Position numbers and translations under genes: made by a program
DNA from: Lachnospiraceae bacterium UBA3826
GTDB taxonomy: Bacteria > Bacillota > Clostridia > Lachnospirales > Lachnospiraceae
Direction of reading: 5' to 3'
DNA: 11,472 nucleotides
Assembly: GCA_002393095.1 (NCBI GenBank)
Contig: DGII01000096.1
Location: forward strand, 1-11,472
The notes under the pieces: generated by a model
Told to the model about the DNA's origin: nothing
The model's input: the letters and a program-made list of their open reading frames with translations, nothing else
The model's database searches: none
Part shown: positions 6,813 through 11,472 of the stretch, in pieces
Layout: every line of letters starts with the position of its first letter
How positions within the stretch are numbered: position 1 is the stretch's first letter

Positions 6813-7912
6813 AACCTTCTCTTATTGTCCATTATCTGCGCCAGCGATATATCATACGGTGCTCTGGCTATTCCATACTCGGTGATTATGGCCGTGATCA
6901 GCTCATTGTCCGTGATATCAAAGGCAGGATTATATACCTTTACCCCCTTTGGCGCCATCGGTTCATTATACCACATATCCGTAACCTCGGCTGCCGGACG
7001 TTCCTCTATCCGGATATCATCACCGCGCTGCGTATCCATATCTATAGTGGATGTGGGAGCGCATACATAGAACGGTACATTATACCTTGCCGCAAGTGTT
7101 GCCACCATGCTTGTACCTATCTTATTGGCTACATCCCCGTTGCGTGCAACTCTGTCACAGCCCACGAATATCGCCTGAACCCATCCGTTACGCATGACAA
7201 GCCCGGACATATTATCACATATGAGTGTAACATCCACTCCCGCGCTCATAAGCTCGTATGCCGTCAGTCTGGCACCCTGTAAAAGAGGTCTCGTCTCGTC
7301 CGCGTATACCTTGAAATTGTATCCGCGCTCATGTCCCAGATAGATCGGAGCCGTCGCGGTTCCGTATCTGCACACGGCAAGCTTGCCGGCATTGCAATGG
7401 GTAAGTATCCCGTCACCCGGCTTGACAAGTGTAAGGCCATACTCGCCTATCTGCTTACATACCAGTATATCCTCTGCCTTGATATCCAGCGCTTCCTGCT
7501 TCATCGCATCAAGTATCTTAGACACCGGCTCATCCTTCATGGACTTAACCAGCTCATCCATCCTGTTAAGCGCCCAGTGCAGATTCACTGCCGTAGGGCG
7601 CGATGAGTCCAGATAATCCCGTATCCTTGCGAATTCCTTATAGAATATCTCATACTCATTCTCAGCGTTCTCATCCACCTTAATGCGCGATGAAAGCACA
7701 TACATACCGATGGCGGCTGCCACTCCTATGGCCGGAGCCCCCCTTACCTTAAGCAGATTGATGGCCTCCCATATATCCTTCTGCGTACTTAACCTTATAA
7801 GCTCTGTCCTGTTAGGCAGCAGCGTCTGGTCTATTATGACAAGCTCATCTGTCTTAAGGTCAAGATCGACAGTCTCTATATCAAGTATATTCTTATCCTT
7901 TAATTCATCCAT
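6809..7912 (-). CDS. mtnA: S-methyl-5-thioribose-1-phosphate isomerase family protein (MtnA-like aldose-1-phosphate isomerase)
   Basis: MtnA converts 5-methylthioribose-1-phosphate to the ribulose form in methionine salvage; relatives act on 5-deoxyribose-1-phosphate or ribose-1,5-bisphosphate. With ATG 7912 the protein has 367 residues. Visible: VIIDQTLLPN, LLKVRGAPAIGVAAAIGM, catalytic Cys173 in LTHCNAGKLA (family usually HCNTG), FKVYADETRPLLQGARLTAYEL (200-221), catalytic Asp253 in VGCDRVARNGDVANKIG and PFYVCAPTSTID. The Cys-Asp spacing of 80 residues equals that of the Bacillus enzyme (Cys160/Asp240). A GTG at 7930 would add six residues; neither start has a clear ribosome binding site, and I preferred ATG. 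No other methionine-salvage gene is visible, so the true substrate is open. The gene lies downstream of nnr after a 70-bp repeat pair and overlaps the SH3b gene by 4 bp. Confidence 0.9.
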   Translation of the reverse strand: MDELKDKNILDIETVDLDLKTDELVIIDQTLLPNRTELIRLSTQKDIWEAINLLKVRGAPAIGVAAAIGMYVLSSRIKVDENAENEYEIFYKEFARIRDYLDSSRPTAVNLHWALNRMDELVKSMKDEPVSKILDAMKQEALDIKAEDILVCKQIGEYGLTLVKPGDGILTHCNAGKLAVCRYGTATAPIYLGHERGYNFKVYADETRPLLQGARLTAYELMSAGVDVTLICDNMSGLVMRNGWVQAIFVGCDRVARNGDVANKIGTSMVATLAARYNVPFYVCAPTSTIDMDTQRGDDIRIEERPAAEVTDMWYNEPMAPKGVKVYNPAFDITDNELITAIITEYGIARAPYDISLAQIMDNKRRL

Positions 7913-7960
7913 ATTCACGATCCAATCCACAACCGGACTAAGGCAACATCTATACTATAC

Positions 7961-8110
7961 CATAAATTCCGGCGCTCGGCATCCCTGCCTCGCTTTATCC
8001 CGGAATTTATTGTATAACATCGTGTTGTATCATAAATTCCGGCGCTCGGCATCCCTGCCTCGCTTTATCCCGGAATTTATTGTATAACATCGTGTTATAT
8101 CATAAATTCC
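7961..8110. repeat. Tandem pair of a 70-bp hairpin-forming unit plus 10-bp partial third copy
   Basis: Two adjacent copies (7961-8030 and 8031-8100) differ at one base only (G8027 versus A8097), and a third copy begins at 8101 with the same ten bases CATAAATTCC before diverging into the end of nnr. Each unit holds an 11-bp perfect inverted repeat (ATAAATTCCGG / CCGGAATTTAT, 7962-7972 with 8000-8010 in copy one, 27-nt loop). It also holds a smaller TATAACA-TCG-TGTTATA hairpin, perfect only in copy two (8083-8099). The block fills the nnr-isomerase gap. It resembles REP/BIME-type palindromic elements or an RNA-processing/attenuation element. There is no T-run after the stems, so an intrinsic terminator is unlikely. 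Confidence 0.85.
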
Positions 8111-9716
8111 AACATTCGTTAAGCGCATCGGCTATACAGCTTACGGTATCACTTGCTATCATGCTTACTGCTCCGTATCTGTCCTGCGCCAGCTCACCTG
8201 CTCTTCCCCCTATATATGCGCCTGCACATACAGCCATTATAAGGTCCGGAATATATGCGGCTGTCGCAGCCAGTATCCCTGACAGCACATCTCCGCTTCC
8301 TGCCGTTGCCATTCCGGGGCAACCCCTGTCGGTAATATATACGTCATTACCGTCAGTGATGACCGTGGATGGCCCTTTAAGAAGAAGGAGCACATCCTTG
8401 CATCCACCTTGCATATTCGCGGAGAGCACCTTTATACCGGCTACATATTCCATAGCCGCGGCTATCGGTTCATTCTGCAATCTGTCGATGCTTAAGCCCG
8501 TAAGCTTTGAGAATTCCTTAATATGCGGAGTAAGCACCACATCGCATGAAGCCTCTGCGATAAGCCTCCTGTCAAGCCCCGACAGAAGATTAAGTCCGTC
8601 CGCATCTATGATAAGCCTGCCTGTGTAATTCTTAAGCAGCCACAGCAATATTTTCCCTGTCTCTTCACTTACGCCTATTCCCATTCCGAAGGCGATAGTC
8701 TTCACATTACCCGTAAGCTCCTTAAGCCTGTCCTCATCATATATCATCTCACCGCCTGAATCCGGCATAGGGAAAATCGTACTCTCCAGAATATGCGATG
8801 CCACATCATGTACAAGAGACTCAGGCAGTGCAGCCTTCACGACTCCTGCCCCGCTTCTCATGGCGGCACCTGCCATATAAGCCAGTCGTATTGCGCCGCT
8901 ATAGCGTACAGAGCCGCCTATAAGGGCAGTATAGCCATAGGTGCCCTTATTGGACATGTTAAGCCTTTTGGGTATGACGGATACCATATCCGAAGCTTCT
9001 ATCAGGTAATACGGCTTTGATACCGGACTTATCCCTATATCCACGTTAGTCTTATCCCTGATCACATCCTTAGCCATGTTAAGGTAATGACCCGACTTAT
9101 AGGAGCCTATAGAGACCGTCATATCTGAGACAACACATTCAGGATGTCCTTCCTTGCAGCCTGCCATACCGGAGTCCCCGTTAAGGCCGCTGTTGATATC
9201 CACGGATATGACATAAGCGTCATTTTCTCCTCTTCTGTTGATTGCGCTTATCACAGACATTATCATATCGGAGCTGTTCGCATGCTCTGTACTCTGTCCG
9301 GTTCTTCTCTTATAACCGGTTCCTAACAGACAATCGACTATGATATCATATGCTGACAGAGCCGTGGCCCCGTCCGTATCGATATCACGCTCTTCGCTCC
9401 ACTTAATATCTCTTATGCCCTGCTCCAGGCATCTGTCATAATAATATCTTCCGTCATCCGAGAAGCGCTCGTCCGTCCTTATGAGCGCCACATCCTTACC
9501 CGCATCCTTAAGCAGAAGGGCAAGCGCATATCCGTCTCCTGCATTATTGCCGCTGCCGCAGACTATCCCGATCCTTGTTGTGGGCTTAGCCTTTCTCTCT
9601 ATAATATCAAATACTCCCTTAGCCGCTCGCATCATAAGCTCGCGTCCGGGAGTACCGCTTTCTATTGTATGCGCATCACTCTTACGCATATTCTCAACTG
9701 ACAGTATGTCTATCAT
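8100..9716 (-). CDS. nnr: Bifunctional NAD(P)H-hydrate epimerase / ADP-dependent NAD(P)H-hydrate dehydratase
   Basis: Metabolite-repair enzyme that epimerises damaged (R)-NAD(P)HX and dehydrates the S form back to NAD(P)H using ADP; cytoplasmic, 538 residues, normal for the fused form. The N-terminal YjeF_N epimerase domain (about 1-235) has VCGSGNNAGDGYALA (52-66), DCLLGTG with Asp128, and SVDINSGLNGDSG (171-183). The C-terminal ribokinase-like YjeF_C domain (about 245-538) has NKGTYGYTALIGGSVRYSGA (256-275), IDADGLNLL (370-378), VLTPHIKEFSKLTG, LLLKGPSTVITDG and GMATAGSGDVLSGI with catalytic Asp476. The stretch before LLLKGPS (about 427-441) looks a little longer than usual. ATG 9716 is preceded by AGGA at suitable spacing. 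The last codons, with the TGA at 8102-8100, coincide with the edge of the 70-bp repeat array, so its C-terminus was probably set by that element. It lies in a leftward operon between the esterase and the isomerase. Confidence 0.95.
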   Translation of the reverse strand: MIDILSVENMRKSDAHTIESGTPGRELMMRAAKGVFDIIERKAKPTTRIGIVCGSGNNAGDGYALALLLKDAGKDVALIRTDERFSDDGRYYYDRCLEQGIRDIKWSEERDIDTDGATALSAYDIIVDCLLGTGYKRRTGQSTEHANSSDMIMSVISAINRRGENDAYVISVDINSGLNGDSGMAGCKEGHPECVVSDMTVSIGSYKSGHYLNMAKDVIRDKTNVDIGISPVSKPYYLIEASDMVSVIPKRLNMSNKGTYGYTALIGGSVRYSGAIRLAYMAGAAMRSGAGVVKAALPESLVHDVASHILESTIFPMPDSGGEMIYDEDRLKELTGNVKTIAFGMGIGVSEETGKILLWLLKNYTGRLIIDADGLNLLSGLDRRLIAEASCDVVLTPHIKEFSKLTGLSIDRLQNEPIAAAMEYVAGIKVLSANMQGGCKDVLLLLKGPSTVITDGNDVYITDRGCPGMATAGSGDVLSGILAATAAYIPDLIMAVCAGAYIGGRAGELAQDRYGAVSMIASDTVSCIADALNECWNL

Positions 9717-9787
9717 CTTATATCCTGCACCCTGTATTCTTAACCATATCGCCGTAATACCTAAGCTGACACAGACAGCCTATACAC

Positions 9788-9916
9788 TCAATCGTCCTCA
9801 CTCTCAAGGACATCGAAGGAACAGCCTCTCGCCCACGGACTTCCCACATCACAGCGTCCGTGATGATAGGTCTCCTTCACCTCTCCCTCACCCTTTTCCG
9901 GCATCTTGCCGTACAT
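9788..9916 (-). CDS. Possible 42-residue small protein between esterase and nnr
   Basis: An ATG at 9916 opens 42 codons ending in TGA at 9790-9788. The product is highly charged, with a Glu/Lys-rich start (KMPEKGEGEVKE), two His, two Cys (Cys22 and Cys32), a central SPWARGCSFD and an acidic end LESEDD. Codon third positions and the G-rich first positions resemble the neighbouring genes, which favours coding. However, no convincing ribosome binding site precedes the ATG, so it might depend on reinitiation after the esterase stop 23 nt upstream (9941-9939). I recognise no family. It could instead be untranslated leader RNA of nnr, since the same stretch can form two mutually exclusive hairpins. 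Confidence 0.3.
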   Translation of the reverse strand: MYGKMPEKGEGEVKETYHHGRCDVGSPWARGCSFDVLESEDD

Positions 9917-9938
9917 TACATCACTTATCTATCTCTTC

Positions 9939-11472
9939 TCATGCGTGCATTATAATCGAATTTAATATGTCCGCATACCTCTCCCCTACAGGCTTCTTAT
10001 CCTGCGGATGCAGGTCATAGGCTTCACCTAAGTCTGCGGTATCTGCCATATACATGTCCGGCAGTTCATTAAGCTTCTCCTGAACCTCGCATATATAGTC
10101 CCAGCCCTTTTTCTTAAGCGAGATATACTCCTCTTCACTCATACTGCTCTCATCATAATCCGGGCCGCCCTCATAGCAGTTAAGCTCGAATCTCGGAAGT
10201 CTGGTATATATATACGGGAGTCTGTCATCCCCGCAGGCTTTCCTGATGCCCTCAGCCTGCTTAAGAGTCAGGTCGTAATAGTCGCCTGATGTCTCACCTG
10301 TATTGCTCTCACCCTGATACCATATGAAGCCGCCCACCCGATAATTAAGGCAAGGAGCGAGCACTCCGTTATACAGTGCGGTTGGCTTCCAGCATAAGAA
10401 TTCTGTCATGGGCTTCTCATCCGCAACAGCCCCCACCCTGTAATGCCATAAGCCGCTTAAGTCTATAAGGTTCTCTGCACCTCTTATGCATTCATTGTCA
10501 TCCTCATCTATATATCTTACGGTATCTCCGGTGAATATTGCAAGAAGCTTATGCGGCGTGATCCGTCCCATGCCATGCTCTACGGTAAGTCTTATCGTCA
10601 CTTCATTTAGCCCCTTATGCAGTACTCCGGCAGGGATAAGATATCTTCTCGGTGGATAGCAGTATTCGGTCTCACCCACCTTGACCCCGTTGACATATGT
10701 GACATCCGCATCAGTCATGGTTCCAAGCCACAGGTGCGAATCTTTCGTTATAAGCTCATCCGCCTCCACCTCAAATTCCTTCTTAAACCATACGCTTCCT
10801 ATGGTATGTCCTATCTCTGTCTTCCACAGGAATGCAGGTAATTCCACACTCTTCCAGCCATCTGCCTCCTCACAGGTGCCAGCCTTCTCCCAATGCCCCT
10901 CTATACCCTTATCGACCTCATTAAGAGCTACAGTCCACTTAGTGCCGAGAGTCGCATTGTCGTTAAGTATCTTCCTTATAAGCTCATCATCACAGTACTT
11001 ATCCGTAAGCTTAAGCCTGTCCGGATAATCCGCAAGCCACTCCCTGCTCATCCATGATTCTATCGGAGAGCCACCCTGTGTCGCGTCTATTATACCCACA
11101 TGATATCCGCTTTGTGCAGACAGCTTCTTGGCTGCGAAGTAGCCTACCGCGCACCATGCATCTATACTGTCAGACCCAGCCGACCTCCAGCTGCCCGTAA
11201 GTACATCCTTAACCGGCTCCTTGAACGCGAAGTTCTCCTCGATCTTGAAGGTCCGCAGCTTATCATTATCCGGCTCCAGCCATTCCTCCGGATATGTATC
11301 TCTGACCCTTGACATGGGAAAGCCCGCATTGGACTGGCCGCACATTATATACACCAGCCCTACCGCCACATTCTTAATGACTATCTCATCCGTCACTCTG
11401 CCAGCCTTTATCTCCGATACAGTGATCGTATATCCGGCCCCCGGTTTAGGCACTGCAAGCTCTATGTCGAAG
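9939..11472 (-). CDS. Sialate O-acetylesterase-type SGNH esterase (5' end outside window)
   Basis: Predicted carbohydrate O-acetyl esterase (SASA/DUF303 family) that removes acetyl groups from sialic acid or other acetylated glycans. The frame is open to the right edge. The segment upstream of the internal GTG at 11453 (FDIELAVPKPGAGYTITVSE-like) matches the linker that normally precedes the catalytic domain, so perhaps 70-90 N-terminal residues are missing. Visible: nucleophile Ser in MCGQSNAGFPM (codon 11333-11331), VGIIDATQGGSPIESWMSREWL, an inserted beta-sandwich domain typical of the family (WKSVELPAFLW ... VTYVNGVKVGETEYCYPPRRY ... GLNEVTIRL), WYQGESNTGE, and the C-terminal catalytic Asp/His in AYDLHPQDKKPVGERYAD. 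No export signal can be judged because the N-terminus is absent. The exact substrate cannot be inferred here. It reads toward nnr, 222 bp away. Confidence 0.88.
   Translation of the reverse strand, partial: FDIELAVPKPGAGYTITVSEIKAGRVTDEIVIKNVAVGLVYIMCGQSNAGFPMSRVRDTYPEEWLEPDNDKLRTFKIEENFAFKEPVKDVLTGSWRSAGSDSIDAWCAVGYFAAKKLSAQSGYHVGIIDATQGGSPIESWMSREWLADYPDRLKLTDKYCDDELIRKILNDNATLGTKWTVALNEVDKGIEGHWEKAGTCEEADGWKSVELPAFLWKTEIGHTIGSVWFKKEFEVEADELITKDSHLWLGTMTDADVTYVNGVKVGETEYCYPPRRYLIPAGVLHKGLNEVTIRLTVEHGMGRITPHKLLAIFTGDTVRYIDEDDNECIRGAENLIDLSGLWHYRVGAVADEKPMTEFLCWKPTALYNGVLAPCLNYRVGGFIWYQGESNTGETSGDYYDLTLKQAEGIRKACGDDRLPYIYTRLPRFELNCYEGGPDYDESSMSEEEYISLKKKGWDYICEVQEKLNELPDMYMADTADLGEAYDLHPQDKKPVGERYADILNSIIMHA

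Noticed and set aside
7961..8110. Hairpin repeats as a CRISPR array or intrinsic terminator
   Set aside because: Only two copies, directly adjacent with no unique spacers, and the stems are not followed by a T-run on either strand.
7683..8628. Plus-strand open frames running through the 70-bp repeats
   Set aside because: They are antisense to mtnA and nnr, and the shared peptides at their ends come only from the repeated DNA read in different frames.
9718..9813. 31-codon Cys-containing open frame ending one base before nnr
   Set aside because: It has no ribosome binding site and overlaps the 42-codon frame; mentioned only as part of the intergenic observation.
11451..11453. GTG at 11453 as the true start of the esterase
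   Set aside because: The frame continues upstream to the window edge with residues typical of the family's linker, and the usual N-terminal domain would otherwise be missing.

Overview
The window looks like an ordinary chromosomal segment of a Gram-positive clostridial bacterium, most likely a Lachnospiraceae (Butyrivibrio/Coprococcus/Lachnospira-type). The reasons are the moderate base composition, heavy use of ATA (Ile), AGA/AGG (Arg) and CTT/AAG codons, strong GGAGG-type ribosome binding sites, the resemblance of the protein families to their clostridial versions, and a single-protein amylo-alpha-1,6-glucosidase. The assignment is by eye. I see no phage, insertion sequence, CRISPR array, tRNA or rRNA.

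Layout. (1) Bases 2-886, minus: phosphopentomutase DeoB, its C-terminus cut by the left edge. (2) Bases 887-975: a compact divergent promoter region with two overlapping core promoters, one for deoB and one for the next gene. (3) Bases 976-3132, plus: glycogen debranching enzyme (amylo-alpha-1,6-glucosidase type), convergent with (4) 3140-4705, minus: a 4-alpha-glucanotransferase (MalQ family) with altered catalytic motifs. (5) Bases 4785-5780, plus: a LacI-family regulator divergent from malQ, with repeated sequence between the two. Genes 3-5 form a small alpha-glucan (glycogen/starch/maltodextrin) module. (6) Leftward operon on the minus strand, read from the right edge: a sialate O-acetylesterase-type SGNH esterase (5' end outside the window), a possible 42-residue small protein, the bifunctional NAD(P)H-hydrate repair enzyme Nnr, a 140-bp tandem repeat of a hairpin-forming 70-bp unit, an MtnA-family aldose-1-phosphate isomerase, and, overlapping it by 4 bp, a membrane protein with an extracytoplasmic SH3b domain and a cytoplasmic repetitive acidic tail.

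Functionally, the debranching enzyme and glucanotransferase would process branched and linear alpha-glucans under the LacI-type regulator. DeoB and the MtnA homologue both act on sugar-1-phosphates (nucleoside or thio/deoxy-nucleoside salvage). Nnr repairs damaged NAD(P)H. The esterase removes O-acetyl groups from sugars.

The most notable observations are the MalQ whose predicted acid/base Glu is Asp, with further changes in invariant motifs; the 70-bp tandem hairpin element whose edge supplies the stop codon of nnr; the SH3b membrane protein with a 12-bp/4-residue tandem acidic-Tyr repeat, translationally coupled to the isomerase; and the shortened hinge of the LacI-type regulator. No complete, clearly novel multi-gene system is evident. 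No stretch over 300 bases lacks a gene; the longest such gaps are 7913-8099 and, if the small ORF is not real, 9717-9938.
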